DNA of 64,000 nt from Golubevia sp. BC0850 (GCA_012976225.1 JAAVVG010000007.1:868001-932000), one strand, 5' to 3'; counted from the first letter of the stretch, positions 12,106 to 23,700 are shown. Notes: a model not told the origin generated them from the letters alone. Numbers and translations: made by a program.

Positions 12106-13474
12106 ATGAACCAACTCCTTCCAGAAGTTCCATCTGGAATCTCTGGATATGCCTCCATCATCGATCTATGCCAGTTACTCTTCGTTTCGAGAAAATGGAA
12201 GTCGGCTCTCCATCATACCGCACCCTGGAAGCATCTCGAACTCTGCGCTAACGACCTCAAGCCAATGTTGAACAGGGGGGCAAGGAACCGATCTCGCTTC
12301 GGAAGGCCTATCTTGACGTGGGTCTTTGGAGTGGCTACGAAACGATCCAATTGCACTCTGGAATCTGTCAAGATGAGTTACTGTCGGAGCAACAGACGCT
12401 TCTTCACCTTTATCTCTCTATCCGGAGCAACTATCAAGTCTTTAAGTTTTTCATGATCTTTGAAGACGATCTAGAGAAACTTCCATTGGAACATAGACAT
12501 GGATTGTCTTTCTTCAGGAACACCTTCCCTTTACTCGAACATCTAAATCTCACTGGAAAGGAGTTGGATGAGGTAAAGCAGGCAACTCTGGGACGATTGA
12601 TCTCACTAGCTCTGACGGACCCGCCGATTTATCAACCGAGGATCTTAATTGGCTCTCCCATCTTCAACTTCTGTCCCTCAGCGATTGGTACTCTGATCAG
12701 GGTGTCCTCGTCGACATCTTGGAATGCTGCCACAACACGCTCGAAGACCTATCATTTCACTCTGGTAGCGAGACAGTGAACGATACACTGAACGATTACA
12801 GATTGTTGGATTTCCCCGAGCTAAGGAGTCTAAAGGTCAAAGTGACACCCAAACTCGATCACAGGATCGTTGCAATAAAGTCAGCTCCGAAGCTCACAAG
12901 CTTTCATGGAACTCCAGGAAATCTACTTTCATCGGATTTCGAGGATCTAGAGGAAGTCAAGCTAGAGGCCAGTTTCTACAGCTCCGACACCCCTCAACAG
13001 GCCAACCTGAAACTATCAGACATGATCTCCTCTCTTCAAAATCATGAGCTCACAATGAGAAAGGTGGAGCTTCTGGCTGATTACCAGTTGGTTGGTCACG
13101 GTACTTCAATCAAATCAATCGACCTTTTCCTTCCATATCTCTACGTCAATTTAGGTATGGAGGCCCACTTTCCAAACCTCTCTCAACTTACTATCGCGGA
13201 TGAGATCGTGTATGACAAGACTTTATTAGCATCAGTACTAACCTCAAGACGTATAGCTTCCATTTCTTCAAACTCGGTTTCAGACGAAGTAGGAGAGGGA
13301 AATTTGACTTGCGAGAGGATGACGATTTATCTAGAAGTTGAAGGAATTGAAGTATTTAGGTTGGAAGAAGAGAAAGTGCTGGCTAGACTTCCAGAAGGTC
13401 TGCAGACTATTGTTGGGAGAGCTGAAGTCGTAGAGGCGCAGCTTCCATCAGACGAGCCTCGAATCGAAGAATAG
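12106..13474 (+). pseudogene. F-box/LRR-like gene, copy A, frame-broken
   Basis: Begins with an F-box-like segment (LLPEVPSG, then LCQLLFVSRKWKSALHHTAPWKHLEL) and continues as leucine-rich repeats (FPLLEHLNLTGKELDEV, HLQLLSLSDW, CHNTLEDLSF). It ends with the family signature PNLSQLTI and LLASVLTSRRIAS. The reading frame changes twice. The first change, near 12438-12517, could be an 80-nt intron with a weak GTCTTT donor and a good TTCTTCAG acceptor, the acceptor being at the same place as a convincing intron in copy C. The second, near 12600, falls inside GRLISLAL/SSDGP, where copy B is uninterrupted and no intron fits, so it is a real frameshift. F-box proteins are SCF ubiquitin-ligase adaptors. 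This copy is probably dead or much shortened. Confidence 0.6.
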
Positions 13475-13795
13475 AAGAGCTACGATTTAGGAGGCAGTCG
13501 GATGGGGGAAAGAAAACATGCCGACAGTAGAGACTTACACCTCTCAGTGATTTCTGACCCGTTGCTCTTTTTAATCCATGTTTATGAGTACATTTAATCT
13601 AGAGAAGAATTTGATATTTATGAAAGGAAAGTCGAGTGTGGACCGAGCAAAGTTGCTCAGAGCTGCATCGATGTCTTTAGGACAGAGGAACTCTTACCTG
13701 ACAGTGATCGTTCTTTTGAATAACAGCTTGATGAATTCACCATTGGAATCTCAACAAAGAAGGGAAGCAACAGAAAAGCATCAAACTCGCTTCCC
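13475..13795. other. Convergent intergenic region
   Basis: Space between copy A and the minus-strand Fmp46-like gene. A 78-codon open frame at 13578-13814 overlaps the neighbouring stop and resembles nothing. No feature called. Confidence 0.5.
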
Positions 13796-14365
13796 TCACA
13801 TCACCGCACAATAAGACCCATCCTGACTCTTTCCTCCAAAATTTCTTTCCTCCTTGACGTTCTTCAACAACTCTTCCGTCCCTTTCAAAGTGTTAGCAGC
13901 TAGACCCGCATCCCAAAAGACTACGAGAGGGCCCTCTTGCAACTGTTCCTTGGAGATTTGATCGTTGGTGCCATTTGAGAGATAAGACATGATTGAAACC
14001 ATCTGATCGTTGGTGGGAGGAAATTTCTTGCGATCTAGTATCTCGAGATCTAGATTGGTAGAAAGAGGTGGAGAAGAAGCTTCTTTGAGATAAGCTGAAG
14101 ATGGAGAATCGTTTGCGATAGGTGCGGGTGAATCAGAAGAGGAAGGAGAAGAGGCGGATGATGATGATTGAGTTTGGGCTTGACGGAGTAACTTTAAGGC
14201 TTGAAGAGAGATCGTGGAAGTTGGATCATGACTGTGTGGGAAAGGAGAAAGTTTAGATAAGGATGAAGTGAGAGAGACTCTGAGACTCTGAGATGAGTAA
14301 CGAGACGGATAGTGAACTGACAAGATTGTTAGCAGAGCTGCTCCTTTATGAAATCTGATCGACAT
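13796..14365 (-). CDS. Fmp46-like mitochondrial thioredoxin-fold protein (DUF1687)
   Basis: Single exon, 189 residues. The N-terminus is basic and free of acidic residues for about 45 positions (MSIRFHKGAALLTILSVHYP), consistent with mitochondrial import. A Ser-rich stretch follows, then the conserved part: ILDRKKFPPTNDQMVSIMSYL, then GPLVVFWDAGLAANTLKGTE and a C-terminal helix. The pattern of a short helix followed by PxVVxWDxGxA is that of the Fmp46/DUF1687 family, described in yeast as a putative redox protein of mitochondria with a thioredoxin-like fold. No CxxC pair is present in this copy (its one Cys is near the end), so a thiol-redox role is doubtful. It lies back to back with the mitochondrial ribosomal gene, 170 bp between starts. 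Confidence 0.6.
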   Translation of the reverse strand: MSIRFHKGAALLTILSVHYPSRYSSQSLRVSLTSSLSKLSPFPHSHDPTSTISLQALKLLRQAQTQSSSSASSPSSSDSPAPIANDSPSSAYLKEASSPPLSTNLDLEILDRKKFPPTNDQMVSIMSYLSNGTNDQISKEQLQEGPLVVFWDAGLAANTLKGTEELLKNVKEERNFGGKSQDGSYCAVM

Positions 14366-14535
14366 TTTAAGCTATTCTCAATTAGGAAATGGGAAAAGAG
14401 ATGAATCAGACAGGATCGCAGTAGAGTGGCAAAAGGGAGAGAGTGTTCGAGAGAGAAAAGCCACAAAGCCTTCCTCTTGACCCATCCTCACCTCAAAAAC
14501 CAAAACTCAATTAATTGAACAATCAATCCTCAAAT
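14366..14535. promoter_or_regulatory. Shared divergent promoter of two mitochondrial-protein genes
   Basis: Only 170 bp separate the start codons of the Fmp46-like gene (minus) and bL32m (plus). The stretch must carry both 5' UTRs and the regulatory sequence of both. No individual factor site is claimed. Confidence 0.4.
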
Positions 14536-15054
14536 ATGACATCTAAAATGATCACAACCATTTCAATTCTCAAAACGAATTCATACAAACTTTCCATTTC
14601 ATTCTCTCTTCCTCGAATCTTCTCATCAAATTCTTCCACTTCCTCTTCATTCCCACCTCTATCACTTGCCTATCCATCAACTTCTACAAATCAGCAACTT
14701 CACTATTCAGAACTGACTCAGTCAGAAACATCAGAACAGTCCGAGGGATCATTGTTGAACTGGGATGGGGTTTTGAATGCTGTTCCAAAGAAGAAAGTCA
14801 GTCATAGTAGGAAAAGCATGAGGAGTGCTAACAAAGGGTTGAAGAACCGAGTGGGTGAGTAGCCAATTATCAGATTGGGCTTGGAGTAGATGTAGAACGG
14901 AGGAAGATGGAGGAGGTGATGTAGGGTAGTAGCTGAAGATCGAGAAGAAGTGGGAACAGGAAGAGAGGAACACTCTTTCCTACTCCTTCCTCTGGATATT
15001 CCTGTAAAACATCGAGGGCAGTATCTGAATAGAATAATCATCTTTGGAGACTGA
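14536..15054 (+). CDS. MRPL32: Mitochondrial ribosomal protein bL32m, 3' end uncertain
   Basis: Exon 1 (14536-14854) gives an N-terminus rich in Ser, Lys and Thr that suits a mitochondrial presequence. It then gives WDGVLNAVPKKKVSHSRKS and MRSANKGLKNRV, the unmistakable bL32 core (AVPKKK.SxSRxxxR...KGLK). A consensus donor GTGAGT follows at 14855. bL32m normally continues with a zinc knuckle (CPxCG...HxxC), but no such coding is present downstream on this strand. The best phase-compatible second exon I can offer, about 14960-15054, reads GREEHSFLLLP and ends QYLNRIIIFGD with no cysteines. The 3' part is therefore tentative. The protein belongs to the large subunit of the mitoribosome; in yeast its presequence is removed by the m-AAA protease. 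Confidence 0.65.
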
Positions 15055-15179
15055 GGTCTGGAGCAACTCGAGAGGGAGGGAAGGAGTTGGAAGCTTTGTC
15101 ACAGCTCTCCATCTTCGATACTCCCTAGTTTTCGGTCTCATGGATGCGAAGTTTTCATTCTTAGATGGCCTTGGAATCA

Positions 15180-15660
15180 GATTAGTAAATCTCTTACACT
15201 TTCCGGACGGAAATTAGAGCTGAGGGAGTTCTCAAATGGAGCTAGCTACCTTCCCTGATCTCTGCTCTGCAGTACTGTATCTCACTTTCCGCGAATGGAA
15301 GGACAAAGAAGCTTTCTACAAGTGTATCAGCTGTATCCCCACTCTCGCCTCGCCTCTTCCAATTCAGAAGCTAGCTCCATCAAGTATCACTCCTTTGCTT
15401 ACCTTCTCACCCTCCTCACCTTCTTCCTCTCCCAGACTTCGCCCATTGTCCAGGTTGTGGTTCCCCAAAACTCTCACATCATATCTGTGCAGTTTGTTTT
15501 GGTGAAATCGAAAAGAGACAGAAAGCTGAAAGTAGATTTGGAACCTCTTCTCAACTTCCTCGAGTTTAAGAAATGTGGTTCATCAAAAAATTACAAGTCT
15601 TTCGAAGTTACAGAACTCTGGTTCCCTTTGCGTTTCATTCTTTTCAACCAATCAGAATCT
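15180..15660 (+). pseudogene. Degraded remnant of the F-box/LRR family
   Basis: Not a gene now. Scattered segments in more than one frame resemble the LRR half of the neighbouring F-box copies: GRKLELREFSNGASYLP near 15207, LCSAVLYLTFREWKDKEAF near 15263 followed by a CISCIPTL segment (compare HLQLLSLSDW...CCHNTLEDL in copy A), and DLEPLLNFLEF...FEVTELWF near 15535 (compare the LLxYLE...LYI segment of all copies). Order and spacing match the family. Individually each match is weak. It lies about 600 bp upstream of copy B. Confidence 0.35.
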
Positions 15661-16262
15661 TCGTCTGTGCCGCTATGTTTGAAAGGGGAAGGGTGTGAGA
15701 GGTTTTTCGTTTGAGTCATAATTTGGTCTGTCGTCGCGATGAGGTGTGGCTTTCAAGCTTCTGCAGAGTTGGGCTCATTTCCCACTTGTTTTTTCTAAGG
15801 ATTCATGCTTCTAATCTTTTTCCTCGGTGTGGGTATAGAATGAGGAGGGGTGGTCCTGATACAGAAGACTCGCCTCCCCTCTTCTTTTCTTCTGCGCTAA
15901 AAGGCTGATGATCTCTCTATCTCTGCGAATGGCCTTCAACTTCGTTTGCCTCGGATACTCCTTCAGTTTCTTCTTTCAAGAGGTCTCGTCATTATCTCCA
16001 GAAGAAGTCGTTTCTGACGCTAAAAACTAAATCATGCTATAGCACTTCCTAACCACTCGCTCTATCGTTTCATCTTCGTCGTCTGTTGGTGATATCCTAT
16101 CGTTTAGATCACCTTTTGGTTACTCCACTGGTATGCCATCAATTTACATCAGAGTTCTTGATCATTGCAGCGTCCATGATTCATCTGACTTCTTTCTTTT
16201 CTTTCCTTTCTCTTTCGCTTTCAGCAACCTCGAACTCTCTAAAGCCCCGACGTCTCTCGAAT
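15661..16262. other. Intergenic region between F-box relics
   Basis: No gene supported. A pyrimidine-rich stretch at 16190-16230 (TTTCTTTTCTTTCCTTTCTC) precedes copy B and may be its old promoter or leader. Confidence 0.5.
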
Positions 16263-17551
16263 ATGGTCGAAATACCCGAGCAAGTACTCCCACTCATACT
16301 CAAGAAACTGCCTACTCTCGATCTAGGTCAAATGATGCTTGTCTCACGACAAATTCACGACACGTTGTCCAGCACCACGGCTCTTTGGAGGAATGTCAGC
16401 GTTTAAGAGTGGACGAAAAAGGACAGATGCGAATCCATCATTCAAGCAGCTTCTGAGAATTACAATCACACTTTGGAAGCAGTCGACATTCCTCACTATT
16501 TCTATGGGCCGACAGCATTTCGGATCTTAAGCTTGCTAAAGCTTTCGAAAGCATCCCTCAAAAGCATCGACATCGGCATCGAGCTGGATCTGACTCGAAT
16601 CGTATCTGAAGGACTACTGGATGACGGATTCTCTTCTTTAGAGGGTTCTCTCAACTAGAAGTCCTAAATCTATCGGGTGAGAAGTTGCCAGAGGTGATCC
16701 CGCTCATCCCAGGTCGACTGAGTTCCCTTGCGATCTCATCTCTTCCAGAACTCTCAAAGGATGACCTAGAATTGCTTTCTCATATTCAGTTCCTATCTTT
16801 CTCTGAAGACGAGAGGCAGGATGGTCCAGCGATGCTCGATGTCTTGGAGTCGTGCAGTTCAACTCTAAAGGAGCTCTGGCTCTTCGACGTGGAAGCTGAG
16901 GATAGAATCGTCTCTGTCACAGCTTTGAAGACCATGAGAGTTAGGAACTTGGGGGAGGACAATTCAGCTTGACTCACCACGATTCAGGCGCCGAATCTGA
17001 AGGAGCTCATCGGAACTACACAGGTTCACCTCACGATGACATTTCAGAACTTGGAGTCTCTCAAGATCAAAGTTCTTCGAGGCGATGACTTCTACACTTT
17101 TTAAGAGGACTTGGCGTCGGACTTGGTGGAGGTGGTCCGACGCCAAAGCTCAACTGTGAAACAAATTCAACTCCCATCCGAAGAACTTCCATCAAGTATT
17201 GGTCCAGTTGACGCCCTTCTTCAATATCTAGAAGCTGATTCAGGCACGGAAATCAAGTGTCCTAATCTCTCTCAATCCTATATTGGCGAAGCACAATACT
17301 ACAGTCAGAAGCTCTAAGCACAGGTCTTGCTTTCACGTCGTCTAGCTTCAACTCTCTCGATTTCTATTCTAGGTCAAGAACAAGAAGCTCCGTATCCTTC
17401 TACAGGGATTACTCTCTTCTTAGATGATAGAGAGATACCTGAATTTAAGTCTCATGAAGAGGAGATCTTAAATCAAAGTCTAGCCTTGGTTCGGGAGATT
17501 GGTGGGACGGCTGAGGTGAAAAAATTAAAGGAATGGGCGTCTCTTGATTGA
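16263..17551 (+). pseudogene. F-box/LRR-like gene, copy B, with in-frame stops
   Basis: Starts MVEIPEQVLPLILKKLPTLD and continues LGQMMLVSRQIHDTLSST and ALWRNVSV, a clean F-box. The same frame then meets TAA (16404-16406) but goes on coding family sequence (ENYNHTLEAVDIPHYFYG, LSKASLKSIDIG). Near 16640 the frame shifts to one reading QLEVLNLSGEKLPEV and GRLSSLAISSLPELS. This frame carries three more stops (TGA 16970-16972, TAA 17102-17104, TAA 17315-17317), yet family sequence resumes after each one, ending AQVLLSRRLAST and an acidic tail. Four stops and one frameshift make it a pseudogene. The conserved text between stops shows that the loss is not old. Confidence 0.75.
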
Positions 17552-17755
17552 GTTTATACTCTACAACTTTCCGACCCTTAACATTTGAATTCCCATTTTT
17601 TTCTCGCTCAAAGCTCCAGCTGTTTACTTCTCTCTCCAGAAGAAACAAAATCAACTGTAACACGTTCATAATTACAAGGCATCTTCTGTTCAATGAAAAT
17701 TGATCTAAGTGAAACGACTTCAACGTCTGTGCGGTAAGAGGTCTTTCATGACCAG

Positions 17756-20475
17756 CTATTCCTTTCCTTCAACCCACCTGCACACATGATCGACCAATCC
17801 TCTCCAGCTTTGACTCAGATCTACTTTCTTCTCTTGTTTTCCGTTCCTTCTTGCTTCTACTACGCTATTTCCCATTCCTACTTCGACTTTCTCCTCTTCC
17901 TGAACCTTCCCGAATTGCCAAACAGCTGTCAATCTGACTCGACTCTTCGAATCTTCGTCCTTCGATTCTATCGTCTCCTCTAGCTCAAAATCGACGATCA
18001 AGAACGGAGTATAGCTGGATCGTTGAGATCGAGGGTGCCGCCCCCCTTCTTGAGACTTCGAGTCGAATTCTTCATTTCTTGAATCTTCAGCTTCTTTCAG
18101 TTCTTTGATTCTCTTCCGTCTCGCTGACCTAGTCCAACTCTCACTGTAAAGCGAGAATCTCCATTTTTGTTTTGAGTTGTGGTTTGTACTCGCACTCGAA
18201 GACGAGACTTTCGAGTCGTGAATAGAGTTCAAAGCGTTGAGAAATTTGGAGACGACAGTTTCGTATCCTGGTTTATCAGCTGCCGAGTTACTCTCTTGGT
18301 GAGTAGACTCATGAGCTGCAGTAATTTCTGTGGATTTACTAGCCTTGCTAAGATCGAGGACTCTGATTGTTCGGGTGGAGGGGGGAATGAGGTTCGAGAG
18401 AGAAGAGGTCGATGGTCTGGCGAGCTTCTGAGAGGTTGAAGTTGGAATGAGAAAAGCAATCAGTAGATTGAAAAGGGAGGAGCAGAAGAAACGAGACGGT
18501 GGAAAGCAAAAGCAAGAACGAGCTCCAGAACCAAGAGCTGACTTACATCTTCAAGTCTCCACCCCTTGAAACTCCAAGCTACCGCCCATCTCTTGGTCTG
18601 ACCCTGAACCAGCTCTGTGATAGCATAGTTATCGATCTGTTGAATCATGAATTGGGCGAAGACAAAATGAGAGAACGGTCAGAGAAGGGAAAGGCGATGC
18701 TAGAAGTCGAATGTCGACGTCGTGCTGTCGGTCGCTCGCACTCAATTACTCACCCCGATGGCCTTGATCTTCTGAACAACCTCGACCAAGCTAGATAGCT
18801 TGCCCACCATACTCGTGAACCAAAGTACTCTCTCCTTCAACTCGGGTGTCAGAGACTCCTGAATCATTCTATCTATGAATTGGACCTCACCTCCTGGAGT
18901 GATTAGTTCTGAGTTTGAGGCGAGACAGATCTGTTTTGGGGGAGATAAAATAGGGGAGATATCAGATCGGGGCAAAACTGGCAAAGGATTAAAGAAGAAT
19001 TGACATGAGGATGGAAGATCAAGAGTCTTACGAGATCTGACCAAAGACTCACGCCTCTAGGGTCCAGAACTTTGTTCTCTCTACCCTTTTGAACCTCTGC
19101 TTCTGACTCGAAGAAGGGAGGGTTGCACATTGTGAAGTGGTAGAGTAAATCGCCTGAATCTTCCTCAGAGATCTCTGGAAAGTGATTGGGTTCTAGAATT
19201 GGCATCAAAGGATCACTTTCGGTCCTGTGAAGAAGCATAATCTTTTCTCTGAGATTGAGAGGAGCTTTGAGTTTGGAATGTTCACTTTGCGGCTCGGTGG
19301 AAGATGAACTGTCTGCCTTTGAAGTCGTGGATGAAAGACCAGGCACGTTGGAATCTAAGATCGACTGAGAATTCTTGATAGATTCCAGATCGATATCTGT
19401 TCCTGTAAAAGTCCAGTTTGGACGTAGAGCGCATCCTAGAAGGGGATAGATCGCAGAAGCTCCCGTTCCACTGTGAGGTGTCGGAAGCGTCAGTCACAGC
19501 TGATTCCTCAAAAGCTACTCAGGACCACTCAGCAGGAAGTTACTCACATGTCTAGACCTTTAATATTTTGAACATTGTTCTGATCGATTGTCCAAGGTGA
19601 GGTGGAGCGTTCCGAACCAGACAACTTTCGCTTTTTCGAGGGTCGATCGATTTCCTGGGACAACATCGGGTTGGCTGCATCCTTTGATAGGCTCTTTGTA
19701 GAATCGGAAGCTATTTTTTGTTCGTTTTCTAGACTTGGAAGCGTCGAGTCCAAAAGATCTTGAATCCATAAAAGATAGTTCAAACTGGGAAAGCCATTGG
19801 GAAGAAGTAAACAGAAGAGTCTCTGTTACTACGATGCAACATTTTCCGCTTTGCTTCTAGAATTGTAGATTGACTCACCGGTTAGGTATCTGAAGAAAGT
19901 CAGGGAAAGAATGGGGCGTCAAGTCATCGCTCTTAGGCGAATGTGATCGACTTGATGGAGACTCACAGCTGGTACCAATCGATCTTCCTTCAAGGCAGCT
20001 TTGATAGAGAAGTCATGAAGGAGTAAAGTTTCTGTCAAACATCTGTAGAGCCGCAATTCAAGGGGAAAGTGGGAGTTAGAATGCATTCTCTGTGTTCGAC
20101 TCGAGGGAGACGGAGCAGCATTTGACGGACCTTGAGGCTTCTGCGTCCTGGAAATCTATAGCTGGCCTTCCCTTTGAGTCGTTTATGACACTGTCAATGG
20201 GAGCAAAGATAGAAGGGTCAGTCTTGAGAGTGTCAGAGAGGGGACGGAAGTCATTGGAGAAGAGAAGAGAAGAAAGACTGACTGTTTGCCAAAAGTGTCC
20301 GGGTAGAGTTGTGCTAAATGTTGGAAGTTAGGCTGTCGGTCTTTGTACGGATTCCTTGCTGGGAATGCCAACGAAAGACAAGAAGAAGAGAAGGAATGAA
20401 GGTAGAGAGACGAGGGTGAGTAGATTGAGGATGGAGGAAGCTGGAGCCCGATTGAATATCTAACTGACGATGCAT
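17756..20475 (-). CDS. METTL16: METTL16-type U6 snRNA N6-adenosine methyltransferase
   Basis: Ten coding exons on the minus strand: 20475-20469, 20358-20283, 20190-20131, 20042-19967, 19889-19879, 19784-19548, 19470-19053, 18930-18754, 18636-18547, 18427-17756; 607 residues. Phases close exactly. The protein begins MHPRNPYKDRQPNF (human MHARNRYKDKPPDF) and carries IPNRLNYLLWIQDLL, the SAM motif DIGTGASAIYPLLG, the catalytic NPPF in FTMCNPPFFES, GGEVQFIDRMI, WFTSMVGK, and TELVQGQTKRWAVAWSF. These are the METTL16 landmarks in order. The family methylates A43 of U6 snRNA and, in animals, MAT2A hairpins, in the nucleus. The last 220 residues are charged and less conserved. Exon 1 contributes only ATGCATC and exon 5 is 11 nt; both are required by frame and alignment. 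Divergent from the Syp1-like gene. Confidence 0.92.
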
Positions 20476-20751
20476 TCAAATGAGTGAACTGAAAGTAGAG
20501 ATATTGTCTCAGAATAAAAAAGAGAAAATGTAGAGGAGGGCAGAAAAAGAGATGGGAGGAGAGAAGATCGCACAACAGCAGAGCCGATCGCCATGATCTT
20601 AGAGGAGTTGGAGCTTGGATTGCAAGCCTCCTCTTGAATACCATACCACCTTTTCTTCTTTCTACCAATTCCTCGGACTAATCTGGCAGGCTCAATTCTA
20701 GGAAGAAGAAGCTCTCATCCGAAAACACTCATCATTCATTCAGCGATCAGG

Positions 20752-23700
20752 ATGTCCGCACCCACAAACGATGCTGCTACTTCTGCTTTCCCAGAGACCG
20801 CTTACGCTGATGCCTTGGTGGTGAGTACGCAACTGAAGTGGATTGATGGTGTAGAATAGGTAGCGTGGGATACTTCCGGGCCGAAGAAGAAGTGGGGCAA
20901 AGAGATGGATGGAATCTCAGCCTGGAGAGAAAGGTGGAGCTGGCAAAGAAGAAGGTGCCCTCAATCATTCTCTGATAAAAGCTCAGGATGGAATGATATG
21001 ATCCAGCTCTATCATGGTCTGCTGTTCTATCTTAAGCAGCGATAGCATCGATAGCTCCTGCTTTCCCAACCCGATCTGCCTGCCAATCATTCCAAATTCA
21101 AGTAGATCCCAGGACTGACCTTCCAACCCCTACCCTTCTCCCTCCAGCCTGGTCAACCAAAAGAAGCTCTAGCTCTCATTCAAAATCGGCTGCGTAAAGC
21201 CAAAGCTGTAACGGAGGAACTGTAAGTCTTCCTAGCTTCCTCCTCTAATCCACCTCCGATTCACCCGCTGAACCCTCTTCTTCCTCCTCCCTTCTTCCTT
21301 CTTCCTTCTTCCTTCTTCCTTCTTCCTTCTTCCTTCTTCCTTCTTCCTTCTTCCAGAGCTGAATACTTCTCGGCCAGAAGGGAACTGGAAGACTCCTACC
21401 TCAAAGCACTCTCAAAGCTTTCCAAGCGACCTTTCCTCACAGACGCCGGCGTTCTAGGACCTGGCTTCTCAATGGTCTACGAGAGGTTGATCTCTGAACT
21501 CGGGGAGACTGCTAGTGTTCACAGTGAACTGGAGAAGAAGATTGGAGATGAATGTGAGGCTCCTTTCAGGATGATGGTGAACAAGGGAGAGTGGGGTAGA
21601 GTCAAGGAGGTGAGTACAGAGATGCAACAGAAGTTCTCAAAAATGCCCTTTTGACTGACGATCAATTCATTTCTCCTCTTCAAGTACGATGATTCATTGT
21701 CATCTACTATCAAAGAGATCAGTTCTCTAGAGACTCAACTTTCTAAAGACCAAAAGAAAGCCGAAACAGCCTCCTCAAAGAAAGCTTCAACCTTACATTC
21801 CAAAGCAGTTGAAACTGAAAGATCACTTCAATCCTCTCTAGAAGATTGGGAGACAGAAGCTCCTTTCGCTTTCGAAGCTTATCAAAGGATTGATAAGAAT
21901 CGATTGGAAGCAATGAAGGAAATCGTAATGAAATTCGAAACTGCTCAAGCTGATTCTGCTCAAAGATTAATGAACATTACTGAGAATTCGATGCAAGTGA
22001 CTTTGGGATTTGAACCCGAAAGAGAAATGAAGACTTGGTTGAGGAGTAACAGGTTGGAGGCTGTCAGAGGTGGTGGAAGAAGTGGAAGGACAAATGGATC
22101 TAGAAGTGAAAGAGAAGGAACTCCAGGTTCTATGATGAGCAGTAATACTACTAATGGGGGAACTGTCAGACCAACTAATGGGAACGGACCTGGGGTGGTC
22201 TCAGAATTCGGAGCTTCAAGAGGTCATCCTGCGAATCAATCTCGTTCCTCTTTAGCAAGTGGAGTTCAAATGGATTCTCTTTCTACTACCAATTCAAGAC
22301 CAGGTCAAGCTCCTTCTTCTTCAAATCCTGCTCCGCCTCTACCAACTAGCTACGAGAAATCTGAAAAGTCGGAAAAATCTGGAGGTAGCACTCTGAAGAA
22401 CGCTTTCTCGAGGATAGGAAGAGGAAGAGTCGGCAAGGACAAGAACGACATGAACACTGTTTATGGAACTCTCAATGAAGATGCCGGACCTACGAACGAG
22501 AGAACTTCTACCTCGACTGCTAGAGTAGGCGATATGGGTCCTCCAACTTCGGGAAGACCTGGAACTGCTACGACTATGAATGAGGAGAGAAGCTCTGGAT
22601 TTGGCGCGGCGGGAGCTGGGGCTGCTGCTGGTGCGGCCGCTGGAGGTCTCATGCAACCAATGATGCCAACGAGAGGGGGAAGTGGGTCGAGTGTTTTGGT
22701 AAGTAGTCAAGAATTGTCCGAAAGTCTGCGCTCTTCTCTAATGTATTTGCCCTTCTTTGCCCCCCCCCCCTTTTCCTTTCGCTACGAAGGCGCAATCATC
22801 TGCACCTCAAGTCGACTCCGAAGGTTACTCTATTCCTCCTCCAGATCGCAAGCCTTGGGAGGCAGGAGGAGCTGGATCCTCCAGCATCATCGACGCAGAC
22901 GGAAACAACGAAGTGTTAGATGAAGGCTTCACTGCTCCAAACCCTCTCAGAGCTTCAAGCATGAACATATCGTCCGCTCCAATTCAATCCGGAGACCAAG
23001 CTGGAGATAAGGAAGCTCTGGAGAGAGTCAAATCGACTCTGCTAACAGCTCGTTCTCCTGGAGTCGGACCAACTCGAAGGAACACTACTCGCAGGGATCG
23101 CAGAGATGTCCGAGCCACGACCTACAATCCAACTCTCCCATCTACCGACAGCAATGATGGTTCAAGACCTATGAGTCAGTTCGGACTCCCAATGGTTTCG
23201 AGAGATCCTGCAACGATGGGATCTTCTTCGCCTTCGGGAGCTCAATCCCAATTCAATTCTCCTCAATCTACCGGCTTCAATGGAGTTCCAGGTCTCGGAG
23301 ATCAAAGAACGCAATCGATCGTCTCGATGTCAAGCATGGCTGCCAATCCATTCGACATGTCCAGCTCGACTCTGGGAGTTGGGGCTACGGGCGGGGCCAT
23401 TTTTTCCTCTACTGGTTCCGGATCTTCAGGTCTTCGAGGCTCCATCACCGAAACAGTCAATGCTATGTTCAATGGTAGAGATCTCGCCAAGATCTTAGTG
23501 GTGGGAGAACTGTCGCTTTCCTTGAAGGACATCTCGCCTTCCCAGGCCTCCAGTCCCCTGCACCTAAGGATCGAAGCTTTCGAGCAACTCGAGAAGGCTG
23601 CTCCGAACCCTCAATTCTTGAAGCCAGTCGAAGGAGCTCATGGAGAGTACTGGCTAGACACTCCTGCCCTACTCGCTCTGAGCGCTGGTCAAGCCAACGG

